A stretch of DNA of 64,000 nucleotides from Gyrodactylus bullatarudis (GCA_012064415.1 SSNU01000106.1:186001-250000), one strand, 5' to 3'. Shown: positions 24,640 to 35,875, numbered from the stretch's first letter. The notes: a model not told the origin generated them from the sequence alone. Numbers and translations: made by a program.

Positions 24640-26205
24640 GTTCATCTGTAGTGACACATAAATAATGATAATAGTTTAAAGTTCATTGAAAATAATATTT
24701 TACAATTTTTGAAAGAAATAGTAAAAGTTGAAGAAAATTAGAATAAATGTAAGCTAAAAAAACACCAAAACTCTTCAATAAATAGCAACAGTGAAGAGAA
24801 AAGTGAAAAAGCTCACATAGGCCAGGGTAATTGAAGGTTATAGGAATAATTTTTCTGAACACACAGATTTGGCTTAAAGTGATTGATGAAGAATTTCTCC
24901 TTCACCCACAAATCCGTGCTGTCATCCCCCGCATTTTTATACAAGATTGAAAAATTAGAAATTGAAGCTTCGTGGTTTTCCTGTTTGATATGTCTGGTCA
25001 CCGCCGTATCCTTCTTGAGGTGATCGTTTGACCTGGTTGATAATTTCCTAATCGTACGTCCTATATAAGAAGCTCCACAGTCGCATTGGAATTTGTAAAT
25101 TAAAAGAGTCTTTTCTTCCGGTTTTAGTAAATCCTTATGAATCAAACTGAATAATCTTTGGGTTTTAAATACAATTTTCAATTGTATATTATCATAGTGT
25201 TGATCAATAAGATTAACCAGTCGTCTCCTTACATCATTACTAAAACCATCACCTTTAAAATTAAGTTTCATGAAGATGGTTGTCTTCTCTCCTTCATCTC
25301 TGTCGACTCTTTCATCTACATCATCAGACATATTGATGAATTTGTCTACAAATCTGTTGGAATAACCATTCTCGTTCAAACGTAACTTTGACTCTTCTAT
25401 TTCTTTTGGCCATTCCTCTGGACTAGCGATCCTTCTTATCCTCTTTCCTAGACCAATTACTAAGCCAACTTTATGAGATAGAGGACTAAAACTGGCAAAA
25501 TGGAGGTATTTCCCATTATCAGTCTTCTTCTTGTAGATGTTTCTTAGAATTGACCCATCCTCCTTCCTAGTTAGTTTGACATCTAAGAAACTCAAACTCT
25601 CATTAGACTCTTTTTCCATGGTAAATTTAATATTAGGATGAAATGAATTCATCTTTAAGAAAAAATCGTCTACTGAAACATTAGGTTTCATCAGAATAAA
25701 AGTGTCATCAACATATCTGATGTATAAATCAGTGAAAGTATTGATAGTTTCTGACATTTTATTAAATTCTAACCAACCTAAGAAGATATCTGCTAAAAGA
25801 GGACTCAGAGGTGATCCCATAGCTATACCATCTTTTTGAATAAACACCTTGTTTTGAAAAGATAAAGGAACATTCGTACAGCAAATCCTAACAAGATTTG
25901 CTATCTCATTACTCTGTAGCTCAAAACCATCATGTTCATCAATAAAAGATTTAATAACATCAAGAGTCTCCTCAATAGGAACATTAGGAAATAAGGAACT
26001 GACATCTAATGAAACCATTTCATTTGAACCAATATTTAAATCTTTAACCTTATCGACAAAAGAAAAAGTATCTTTAACAACATATTTAGCACAATAAGAA
26101 TGTATTGGTTTCAATACGTCGATTAACCACTTGGCTAAATTATGTTGCGGACATGACGACATATCCAAGATCGGCCGGATAGGAAAAACCTCAGGCATAG
26201 GATTT
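24640..26205 (-). mobile_element. Best-preserved Penelope-like element, 5'-truncated
   Basis: Covers the 3' tail (24640-24812) and a long open frame (24813-26198). The tail is shared with the copies at 815 and 22745. Sequence upstream of 26200 does not match the N-terminal part seen in the copy at 27170-27682, so the copy is truncated at its 5' side. Confidence 0.88.
24813..26198 (-). CDS. Penelope-like reverse transcriptase / GIY-YIG endonuclease
   Basis: 461-residue open frame, missing the N-terminus. Seen in order: PEVFPIRPILDMSS (RT entry), motif A SLDVSSLF with Asp65, motif B GIAMGSPLSPLLADIFLG (124-141), catalytic YVDDT (162-166), SFLDVKL (203-209), a linker with a CDCG cysteine pair at 372-374, then a GIY-YIG nuclease: GASYIGRTIRKLSTR (375-389), DH at 392-393, and catalytic-type Glu434 in VKEKF. 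RT plus C-terminal GIY-YIG is diagnostic of endonuclease-bearing Penelope-like retroelements, which copy RNA into DNA at a nicked target. The frame is unbroken, so this may be a young insertion, but without the N-terminus it should not be autonomous. Confidence 0.9.
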   Translation of the reverse strand: MPEVFPIRPILDMSSCPQHNLAKWLIDVLKPIHSYCAKYVVKDTFSFVDKVKDLNIGSNEMVSLDVSSLFPNVPIEETLDVIKSFIDEHDGFELQSNEIANLVRICCTNVPLSFQNKVFIQKDGIAMGSPLSPLLADIFLGWLEFNKMSETINTFTDLYIRYVDDTFILMKPNVSVDDFFLKMNSFHPNIKFTMEKESNESLSFLDVKLTRKEDGSILRNIYKKKTDNGKYLHFASFSPLSHKVGLVIGLGKRIRRIASPEEWPKEIEESKLRLNENGYSNRFVDKFINMSDDVDERVDRDEGEKTTIFMKLNFKGDGFSNDVRRRLVNLIDQHYDNIQLKIVFKTQRLFSLIHKDLLKPEEKTLLIYKFQCDCGASYIGRTIRKLSTRSNDHLKKDTAVTRHIKQENHEASISNFSILYKNAGDDSTDLWVKEKFFINHFKPNLCVQKNYSYNLQLPWPM

Positions 26206-27169
26206 ATTAATTGGTAAGATAGATCCGTATAAATTATACCGAAAGAAGAAATTCATAAATTTATGAAAAATTGGACTTTTTGACTTATTCATTCCGCTAT
26301 TATTCAGGAAAATGAATAGATTTACCAGTCAGAAAATTATTAAGAACTATATATAAATGATTAATGGATGTTCTAAAAGACCCTGTCAGCAGTCATAAGC
26401 TTAAAATAAAATTCTTCCAAGTCTGGTTAAAAAATGAGATCAAACGATCAAATAATGAGCTGTTAAACAGGTTGAGTATCAATAATAATTAATTTTAGTT
26501 GCTCTATCGAACTATTAAAAAGTCTATTCGCTAAATAAGCGTTTCATGTTAAAATTAACAAAATATGAAATTATAATAGAATTACTCAATACGAAAAGGT
26601 TCTGTTTATTTAAGAAAAACAAAATTTAAACTTGAAAAAAGGTTCAGATTCGTTTTATTCTATAAAAATTCTTCATATTCGTATGATATTTTTTCAGATA
26701 TTTCTAAATTGATGAGCTTAAACAATTGTAGATTTTTTATTTTTTGAGTTTTACTTTTTAACTTTACATGTGTAAATTTTTAAATATAAATTCTAAAAAG
26801 GAGAAATTTCCTAATTTTACTACTTTCAATCGAAAAAAGATCCCTTTTATCTCCGAAAATTTAAGAGGACAAATAGTTATATTATAATGTTTCCATTTCT
26901 TCAATATAATTGATTTCTACCTATGATTTATAATATTCATAAAATTAGATATTTCATCTCATCCATTCTCTTTAATTAAGACAAAACTAAGTTTTATTGA
27001 GATGAAAATTATTGAAATAAGCACACTTTATAAGGATTATGTATTAAAATAACATATTTGTTGAATTTTAATCCATCTATAATTTATCTTGCAATCTTAT
27101 ATTCATGATTTTTACATCATAGTGTTCTATGACTTTTATCCGAAATTTAACGATTCCATATGTTTTCTT
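26206..27169. other. No gene seen
   Basis: AT-rich spacer between two Penelope-like pieces; only short random open frames. Confidence 0.4.
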
Positions 27170-27715
27170 TTACCAATATACCAATAATACATCAGGAATA
27201 TACCGAAAATATTCATGCAATTTCTCGCGAAGGTTCACTACACCAGCTTTGTCCACGACTGTATTTAAATCTTTAACTTTATTGACAAATGAAAATGTAT
27301 CTTTAACAACATATTTAGTATAGTAAGTATGTATAGGCTTTAAGATACCAATAAGCCATTTAGCTAAATTATGTTGTGGACATGACGACATATCCAAGAT
27401 CAGCCGAATCGGAAAAACTTCAGGAATCACATTATCTATGACCTTATGTGTCTTTGGATGTAGATATAACCTTGAGATCCTTGTGTACTTCATCGGTATA
27501 GAATTTCTGGTTTCATCAGAAATTATATTCCTATCAAATAATCCCTTAGCTATCTTATACATGGACCGTTCCATGGATTCCATTTCTTTATAATATGATT
27601 TTCTATCTCTCCCAGTATTGATAAATTTACTCTCATCCGAGAGAAAATCGAAACCTGCTCTATAGTAATCATCCTTATACATTATATTTAATTCTTCCCT
27701 TACAATGAGAACAAA
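27170..27715 (-). mobile_element. Penelope-like N-terminal piece with rearranged end
   Basis: A 170-codon minus-strand frame. Residues 1-140 are the N-terminal RT region missing from the copy at 24.8 kb (MYKDDYYRAGFDFLSDESKF, then LHPKTHK and PEVFPIRLILDMSS). At KVKDLN the frame leaves the usual order and continues as VVDKAGVVNLREKLHE. VDKxG normally lies near the start of Penelope proteins, so this looks like a permuted or tandem-junction fragment. It is not functional. Confidence 0.8.
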
Positions 27716-28300
27716 ATCGATAAAGAACTGAAATTTCCAAATTCCATTGTAATTTCCCTATGCAAGGATATTTTTTAATGTCTAACTTAAAAGGGAAATG
27801 ATCGATCTCAAAAGAGTACTCAATTTTGTTTTAATCCTATTCCCCAGAAATCATTAATGTAAAGAAATTCTCAGACGATAAGTGAATAATAATAGGAAAT
27901 TTTGTCAGATTTCTTTTTCTTTGATTACAATTTTAATCTATAAGCCCATCATGATTCGTTAACCTGTTCTCTTTTACGCGTTCAACATGTCAGATTATGC
28001 AAGCCGCTTTTAACATTCAAGGAAAAATAAGAACGTTTTATAAATCTCATTTTGGTGCTAAATTTCGATTTTATTGATTTAAAATGGGAGAGATCGAAAA
28101 TGAGACGATAAAAATTGATATAAAACTATTCTAAATGAGATTCTAATGGGAATTTTATTCAATAAGGATTCTTCTAAGAAAGTCAATTTCCCTATTACTA
28201 ACAAGTAGATGAAGACCAATTTTTATTAATATTGGTTATAAAATAAAAAATGTGATGATGGGTGGACCTACGTAATAACTGAGAATTTCCGACTTTTAGT
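27716..28300. other. No gene seen
   Basis: AT-rich spacer left of the nested foldback block. Confidence 0.35.
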
Positions 28301-28529
28301 TATATTTAACCCTCACCAAAAACTAAGAGAACTAAGTTCAATCTGACAAAAATTAAGCCATTTTCGGCATCAAATTTCCACTTTTTCAACCTATATTTTC
28401 AAATTTTATTTCGATTTCAAAGATATAAGGCTATTAATTGTAAAGAAACTCGCCATTTTTAAGAAAAACTACTAAGGAAGTTCAAATGGTTCGAACTACC
28501 TCACCAATGGCGAATTTCTGTGAAATCAA

Positions 28530-28708
28530 AATAGAAGTTCTTCTTAGAAATGGCGAGTTCAATGGCCAATTTCGAAATCTTCGTCTAATATTGATTCTAA
28601 ATGTTAGAGTTTAACTACTTCAAATCTTCGAAGTCATTAAAAATTTCGAGTTAGAAATTTGAAAAAGTCGTCATTAAAATAAAACGCCCCATTTTTTGTT
28701 AGATTGAA
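28530..28708. repeat. Near-identical direct repeat, copy 1
   Basis: About 175 bp starting 'aatagaagttcttcttagaa' and running to 'cgccccattttttgt', repeated at 29294-29467. By eye I saw one clear substitution (gagttc versus gagttt). Such identity in otherwise eroded DNA implies recent duplication. Confidence 0.85.
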
Positions 28709-29293
28709 ATTTTTTGGTTCGATTTACCTCACCAATGGCGAATTTCTGTGAACTTTTCGAATTTCCATGTCAACTATTTTGATGAAACCTCAAGTAAAAA
28801 AAGTTCATTCTAATCTTTATTTCAACTTAATGATATCCAAGTTTTCAAATGGAATCTTTCTGATGAATTCATTCTATTTTTAGTTCTGAATAAAAATAAT
28901 CTCGAAAAATCTGATAATTACCGGAAATTATGGTAGGAATAGAACGAAATCTCTTTTGCTCTTGCTAACATAACATTTGATTAATTTAAGGAATTACACA
29001 ATTCATCCCATTTCATAATTTATAATAAATTCTTTGAGATCATTAGACAATTTTTTAGACTCGCGGCTTTCAACACAACAAGAAATCGACGAAAAATTTG
29101 ATTTTTGATCCCTTGCTTTGAAATCAACAAAATTAAAGTTTTAATCAAGCTAGGAAATCTGGAAACTCAGAGAATTTTTGTTTGAAAATTTCATCAAAAT
29201 CTTTATTTTCGTCAAATTTTCATCTTTAGTTTTATCAATTATGTTATTCCAGCTGGTGTTCTTCAAAATTACTAAATCTAATTGCTGATATAA

Positions 29294-29467
29294 AAATAGA
29301 AGTTCTTCTTAGAAATGGCGAGTTTAATGGCCAATTTCGAAATCTTCGTCTAATATTGATTCTAAATGTTAGAGTTTAACTACTTCAAATCTTCGAAGTC
29401 ATTAAAAATTTCGAGTTAGAAATTTGAAAAAGTCGTCATTAAAATAAAACGCCCCATTTTTTGTCAG
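29294..29467. repeat. Near-identical direct repeat, copy 2
   Basis: Second copy of the segment at 28530-28708, about 764 bp downstream in the same orientation. The flanks diverge immediately on both sides. Confidence 0.85.
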
Positions 29468-29535
29468 ACTTTTTTCTTGACTATCCGAAGTAAGAATAGT
29501 AAATTCTCATTTTCATGTCAATTGGGTTTAGATTC

Positions 29536-30343
29536 CCTAGCTAAATTGGAATTCTTACGACCACCATTAGTTTCCAAATTAACTATTGGCAAATAGATTT
29601 TTCCTTGGAAACATGATATATTGCAAATGTCTCATAATAAAAACGTTAACTATGTCAGTTAGAAATTACCATAATAACTATTCGTATCGTTTGATCGATT
29701 CTGAGAAGTATAAAAATAGCATTTTTTCTTGGATATTTTCAAATCCTTGTAAAATTTGTATTTAATCCATCTTGAGTGTCCATTGTCCAGTTAGAGTAGT
29801 TCCTTCATCAAAATTATTCCTCCATTAACAGTTTAAAGCTGACTCTTTATTGATTCAAATTGTGATGAAGATACTTTTAAAATCCTGATTACAAAAATCA
29901 CTTTTTGTTTTTAAGAATACCACATCATGATATTAGATCTTTCGAATTTCATATAAGAGCGAAAATATTGTCAGACTTCATCAAGAACACATTAGTAAGT
30001 TGAGAGAAGCCGTCTCTTCAGATTCTATCCCGATTATCATGGGATTTTTTACATTGTGGTTGAATTTATTCCATTCCACGTCTACGGAAAAAGAGTTCTC
30101 CGGGGTAGAATTTGCAGAAATCGTGCGATTCTTTTATCTAAATTTCGTTTTGTGAGGACGAAGGCTACATCACGAAATATTCACTTCAAATTTTCTCTAG
30201 ATGATTCCTTCATCGTCACAAAATATTTTTGAACAAGTCAGACACAACTAGGTGAAAGATAAATTTCATTAAAAATTTGATTGAATTTCCAGAAATGAAT
30301 TTTCAAACTCTCTTCTTTCAGAGCTAGATTTTTTTTCATTAAA
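29536..30343. other. No gene seen
   Basis: Spacer between the foldback block and the fourth cysteine-rich gene. The 30010-30220 part is less AT-rich but yields no protein that I recognise. Confidence 0.4.
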
Positions 30344-30544
30344 TCAAGGAAACTGAATTTCACATTTGACAATATCCTCGGCGCAGGCCATCAAGCACTT
30401 GACATCGGTTATTTGACACCTGTCCAAGCACAGATTAAAGACCTCCTCGCACTTTCGTTGGCATTTGGGATCAATCGCGTTTGTAATTGCCAAAATCAAA
30501 GATATCCCAGCCAGTAACATGATTTTTGCAAGGAAAATGTGCAA
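30344..30544 (-). CDS. Small secreted cysteine-rich peptide 4 (last Cys lost)
   Basis: 66 residues, intronless. The signal peptide is residues 1-23 (hydrophobic core IMLLAGISLILAI, cleavage near TNA). The mature part has cysteines at 28, 32, 39, 43, 50, 54 and 61, again C-x3-C-x6, but the expected eighth position (65) is Phe, leaving an odd number of cysteines. The composition CQRKCEEVFNLCLDRC is close to the other members. It is about 8.4 kb from gene 3 and on the minus strand. Either the free Cys dimerises or binds a partner, or this member is decaying. Assignment to the family rests on the ladder and signal peptide, not on a known domain. Confidence 0.72.
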   Translation of the reverse strand: MHIFLAKIMLLAGISLILAITNAIDPKCQRKCEEVFNLCLDRCQITDVKCLMACAEDIVKCEIQFP

Positions 30545-31391
30545 TTTAAATTTATTGAAAATTCATGGGGGCAAAATACGAAAACCTTGATCCTTTAGAA
30601 TATTTACTCTGTGACTAAAATTTCATGTTCTAGTAATAGTTTTTACAATGGTTTTTAGGAGTTTTTGGAGAAAAGTAAAGTTGAATTAAACTAAGAAATT
30701 ATTAGATTGAAAATTTTAACACAAAAGGACTTAAAAATTAATCAGATAAGTTTTTAAATCCAAAAAGTGAAAATCTAATTTATTTTGGGTATTATCTTGA
30801 ATATTATACAGTTTTTCAATATATACAGGTCTTATATCAATATATATGTAAAGATTGCCTCTTATTTCATTTTAATTTACTTTCCAAACGTACCTTGTTT
30901 AATGAAAAATGACGAAAAACATTATAAACGTTTTTTATTTGAAAATTTTCATAATTTTGTTTATTCTAATACAGAAGCATAAAAATGATATTTTGAAGAA
31001 AAATATTAATTTTATCATATTGATAGGCGATTTTAGAAATTTCAGTTCCATTATCTAAAAAAATTTCTATCTAAATCTGTTATTATGCCAAGTTAATGCT
31101 AGCCAGGCTTAAGTATGTAATTGATATTTGAACTTTTTAGAAAATTCAAAACTCATGATTAATTTCACTGGTGTCTCACAAGATTTTACTCAAATCTAAT
31201 TTTCCTCGTGCCTACTTGTATTTTCTAAATAATCAAATTTGAGAAATATTTCCACTTGACGTAAGAGTGTCTATGATTATAGTCGATTCATGAAACACTC
31301 TAGAATAAAACTCACTAGATATTCCTGAATTTGTTTATTCACAAATATTTACATCTTTGAAAATTTCATATTATATTATCTGTATATAATA
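30545..31391. other. No gene; scrap of foldback family C near 30880-31040
   Basis: The patch 'tttcataattttgtttattctaatacagaagcataaaaatgatattttg' (about 30945-31000) resembles one arm of the palindromic element at 33045-33530 and recurs near 37075 and 33865. No coding region. Confidence 0.45.
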
Positions 31392-31856
31392 TACAGTAAA
31401 AGTCCTAAAGATGTGATGTAGAGTTAATCCTCAAAAATAAAGAAAAAAATCTCTTTTCGATAGATTTTTTTTCAACTGTAGTCATTCACTTTTCAATATT
31501 TCACACACCATAATCATCCTCAATTAACTTCTGTAGAGCAGAGATTACATGCAAGGGTCTAGAAAGGGTGTAATTAGTAAGGTCAACTATGTTTACGTTC
31601 ACGATAAAAATCGATAATGATTATTTTCTGATCTGTTCAATCAACTCATTTCATTTTCCAAACGAATTTAGAACTAACCAAACTCCAAATAGGCATAACA
31701 TTCTTATTTTTGGTGAGCTAGAGAACTAATTTTTTTTGCATAACATGTCTCAGATTCTAAATTTTCAGAATAAATAAATAAAATCTATCGAGAAGAGATA
31801 TTTTTCTTTATTTTTGAGGATTAACTCTACATCACATCTTTAGGACTTTTACTGTA
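31392..31856. mobile_element. Mariner/Tc1-type MITE with TA duplication
   Basis: A 461-bp element (31394-31854) starts CAGTAAAAGTCCTAAAGATG and ends in the exact reverse complement, flanked on both sides by TA. The inverted repeats extend about 60-70 bp ('...gtagagttaatcctcaaaaataaag'). CAGT ends with TA target sites are typical of Tc1/mariner elements. There is no transposase inside, so it is non-autonomous. Confidence 0.88.
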
Positions 31857-31952
31857 GTATTTTTCAAATATATTCAATCTTAGAATTCTAAACATAGTCC
31901 TGTATGCTTAGTAATTCATCCAATGAATCTACAGAAAAATCGGAAAAAAAGT

Positions 31953-32532
31953 AGAGCTACTTCTAATATGAAGAAGTTGGGAATCTATGAGTTTTACGAA
32001 AAACTCGATTTTTTCATCAAAAATTCGAATTTGTAAAAGATTTTTTGGAATCCTACTCATGTTGCCGACTTCTACCATTTGAAGAAAAAAATTCTAAGAA
32101 AAATTATTTCTATGAAAAATATGGTCATTTTTCAAATTTCGATTTGGCGCCAAAATCCGATTTTCTCGAACTTTGAACTCAAATTATTTATTGATTTGAA
32201 AGTGTGAGTGTGTCCAAACTATGTTATTTAGGATCACAATAAGGAAAAGAAATAAAATATGCTGAATCCTTTCTAACGCATAACCTCAATAACGTTTGGG
32301 AGCTGAATTTCGATTTTTTTATCATTTTCACTTCTTGATAAATCGAAATCCCTCAAAATTCAGCTTTCTTGTCTAGTTCTGACCACAGTTCCACTTTCAA
32401 ATCAATAAAAATTTATAGTTCAAAGTTCAAGAAAATGGGAATTTGAAAAATGACCATATTTTTTCAGAATTCTTTTCTTCAAATCGTAGAAGTAGTCAAC
32501 ATGAGTAGGATTCCATATCAACCAACTTTATA
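31953..32532. repeat. Foldback element, subfamily B, partly eroded
   Basis: The left arm starts 'ctaatatgaagaagttggga'. The right arm ends near 'gagtaggattccatatcaaccaacttta' with an internal loss near its terminus. Central blocks match 13052-13761 and can pair over about 200 bp. Confidence 0.78.
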
Positions 32533-33044
32533 TATCTACGAACCCTTGAATTTATGAAGAAATAGTTTTGATCTAGAGATCAAGAAATTCATTTGAGCTC
32601 AGATAGACAGATGCATTTAAAAAATGACTGCCTTTTCTAAAGATTATGGAGGAAAATCATATGATTCTGAATACATTTATGGCAATCAATTTTTTTCCTG
32701 TTCATACATGAATCTGGCCTAATTAATTTTACTTCTTATTTTTATCCGGTATTTAAATTCAGCCTTGGAATTTTTCAAGTCATAAAAAAGGCATATCAAA
32801 GACCAACCCAACCAGTTATTAGGATAATAACCAAAAAAGCATTTAGGTAAATAAAAACCCATAAAAACATTCAATCCCGGTCAAATTCATCATTAAATGG
32901 CCACAAATTTTACCAGATAATATATTAAAATGAGACAAAATTTCCATATTATTCATGATAAATCTGCGATTTAATTTTATTGTCATTTTTTCTAATTCTC
33001 TTTTATTCAGATTAATTAACACCAAATGTAAATTTCTCATAGGT
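32533..33044. other. No gene seen
   Basis: AT-rich spacer between two palindromic elements; no protein-like frame. Confidence 0.4.
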
Positions 33045-33530
33045 TCATCAGTAGTAGACTTGGACGAAATTTTACTTAAATCGCCCATCGATATGAAAAA
33101 AACTAATCTTCAAGTATTTAAATATAATCCCACCAAATTTCGCTTCAAAATACCTTTCCATGCTTCTGGAATACGTTAAACAAAATTTTCAAAATTTTGA
33201 CCTATCAAAATTGTAATATTCATGAAAATTAAGAGAAATTTTGTTTTGAACATTTGAAAAATCAATTTTACTGGGATTTAAGTCATTTTTACAGCTTTAA
33301 GTAAAGAAATAATATGAATTCAAGTTAAAAATATTATTATTTAAAAAACAATAAAAAACGTTCTAAATTTGAAAATTTTCACAATTTTGTTTAACGTATT
33401 CCAGAAGCAGGGTATTTTGAAGAGAAATTTGGTGGAAGAAAATTTATATACTTGAAGATTAGCTTTTTCATATCGATGGGCAATTTAAGTAATTTTGCAA
33501 AATTTCGTCCAAGTCTAATCAGTAGGGTCT
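33045..33530. repeat. Palindromic element, family C
   Basis: The left arm (33045-33200; 'gtagacttggacgaaatttt', 'cgcccatcgatatgaaaaaa', 'cttctggaatacgttaaaca') is complementary to the right arm (33370-33525), with a central loop of about 170 bp. Its sequence is distinct from subfamilies A and B. Arm fragments recur near 30950, 33870, 37075 and 53960. Confidence 0.8.
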
Positions 33531-35194
33531 CTTTGATAATGATAAAATAGATCCCTCTGATTATAATTATGAGGAAATAAATATCAATTCTTCATTAGGT
33601 CCTCATTCTTGTAGTTTCCTAAATTTTAGGGTCCTGAAAAAAGAGGAATATCGTCCTATTTTTTAATAAGATAAACAAAATTATGAAAATTTTCAAATAA
33701 AAAAAGGTTTTTAATTTTTTTCTTTTCATAAATTTAACTTGATTCTTATTATTTCAATAAAGTAATAGAACTGACTAAAATTGATTTTTGATATTTAAAA
33801 AATTAAAATTCCCTCATTTTCAATTCTGAACAGTGGAAAAAAAAGTTTTATTTGGAAATTTCCATGACTTTTTCTTTCTTACTACAGAAGCGTAAAAAGA
33901 AATTTTTGGGCGACGATGTTAAAATACTTCATTTGATTTTAGTAAAGATGGTTCTGAGAAAAACTGTCTGAAGGAAATACGGTGGTATTTAATTGCATTA
34001 AAACAAAACCAATTTATTCATTTTCAAATATCATTTCTATTAGTGACGATTGATTTTTCTACACCAGACTCCGTCTGAATCAATGAAAACAATGGATATT
34101 TTTTTCATTCATCTCTATTTGAAATATACATAATTTCATTTGCTTCAAGGATAACTACGCAAATTCAGTTTATTCTTTGAAATTTCCTTATTTCAAGTTT
34201 CTTTCTTGGGCGCCAGAATGATTGGATTTTGAAAATATTATCAATATCAAATCTAAATTCAATGGATATAATTAGAGCCTCAAAGAGTATTAAAACTTAT
34301 TTTTACCAGATTTTCCGAAAACCATATTACGCTGCATCAGGGTTCAAATTTGATAAGGTTTTGCCTTGTCGGTGGCGATGAACACTATTGAGTAGATTTA
34401 TGGAATTAAATTTAAAAATGCTCAGTTTTACAATAATTTATAGCCTTGAAGATTAAAATTATCTCGATGTCTTTTTATTTCAATTTAAACATTGACTGAT
34501 ATTTCATTTGTTATTCAGGTAAATTCGAGATAAACTATCAAAATAGCATAAAATCGATAAAACATATCTTTCGGATCCTACAAACTAGGGTTCTTCAGAT
34601 AATTCAGATTCGGATCAGTCTGAAAAAACCCGAAAATAAAATAATTAACAAATCGGAACTTATTTTATAATTATTTTTTGTTTATACCTAAAGTCAAATT
34701 GTGGCGATTCGGAAATTTTCTGAATCTGAAGAACTCTACTTCAAACCTTAAAAAAAGTTTAGATATTATCGTTTTGAGACTGTTTTTGTTACCTGATTTG
34801 CTTGCCTTGCTCAGTTTTGAATAAAGTCGAGATTTGGTTCACGTTTGAGATCTGTTGGTGATTAAATTATTAAGAATTTCCAAACCACATTCCATAGCTA
34901 ATTTATCCGTGATTATCAGGAATATCTAATAAATAGTCTGGAGAGATACATTTATCTCGAATTTTTCAATTATTTATAGATTTATCTCCTGAATAAATGA
35001 ATTATTAAACAAAGAAAATTTTCATGTCAAAAATAAATATCTTGAATTTGTTCCTTTTCTTTCTCTCCGAAAGAATTTGATTTTCACGCCTTGAATATTT
35101 ATTCAAGTCAAAAATGGTCCAGTGAATAAAAGAGATGAAGAATTTGATTAATTATCTCTTTTTTAAGTAAATTTTTTGTTTTCCTCGATCCTCA
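33531..35194. other. No gene seen; family C scraps
   Basis: AT-rich. A family C arm scrap near 33840-33910 ('ctacagaagcgtaaaaagaa') is the only recognised content. Confidence 0.4.
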
Positions 35195-35480
35195 AGAAAA
35201 AACTCTATTGATCTACAAATTTCAGTGTGACTGTGGTGCTTCGGACAATTAGGAAGTTGTCAACAAGATCTCATGATCACCTCAATGAAGATACTGCGGT
35301 GACCAGACATCTTAAAAACGAAAATCATACTGCTTCGATTTCTAATTTTTCTATTTTATACAAGAACCCAGGCAATGAGAGCACAGATTTAATTTTATAA
35401 TTTATAATTTAATCTTCAACTACCATGGCCTCTCTTGACTGTTGCCATTTATTGAAGAGTTTTTGGTGTTTTTTCAGCTT
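35195..35480 (+). mobile_element. Penelope-like element fragment, endonuclease end
   Basis: The plus strand reads IYKFQCDCGAS, then the GIY-YIG region with an internal deletion (YIGRT motif lost), then the DHL...TAVTRHLK region, 'aatcttcaactaccatggcc' and the 3' tail 'ttgaagagtttttggtgttt'. Frames are broken. Confidence 0.75.
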
Positions 35481-35629
35481 ACATAATATTCCTGTTTCCA
35501 TTTATGACTCTTATTTTCTTTAACTTATACTATTTCTATTCGATACTATCAACGAATCCAATTAATCTTGTTACCGAATAACAAGTTTAACAAACCAATC
35601 CTTTAGTCTTAAGATTACCTGGTAATATT

Positions 35630-35875
35630 AGACGAAGAATTCGAATCTGACCATAGAGGTTGTGAGAAAACGGTTTGATTTCCCAAAAAATTAACGAATT
35701 TCTAAAAACTTTGAATTTGAAGTTGATCCCAAATCTCTGAAATCATTAAAAATTTTGATCTCAAACGTTGAAAATTTCCCAAATCTAACCAGCAAAATGT
35801 ACTGATTTTTTTTGTAAAAATAGTAAATTCTCATTCTCATGTCAACTAGCTTTATAACAAGCGATTAAGTAAATT
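35630..35875. repeat. Foldback element, subfamily A, right arm
   Basis: Contains the loop-side block 'gacgaagaattcgaatctga' and runs to the terminus 'tctcatgtcaactagcttta'. The left arm is absent. Confidence 0.65.

Larger units (their letters stand above)
28301..29535. repeat. Nested subfamily A foldback pieces
   Basis: Pieces of subfamily A arms occur in both orientations ('ctcaccaatggcgaatttctgtgaa' type blocks near 28500 and 28735; terminus 'tctcattttcatgtcaattg' near 29505). Two near-identical direct copies of about 175 bp lie at 28530-28708 and 29294-29467. The block looks like repeated insertion or local duplication of foldback elements. Confidence 0.7.
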
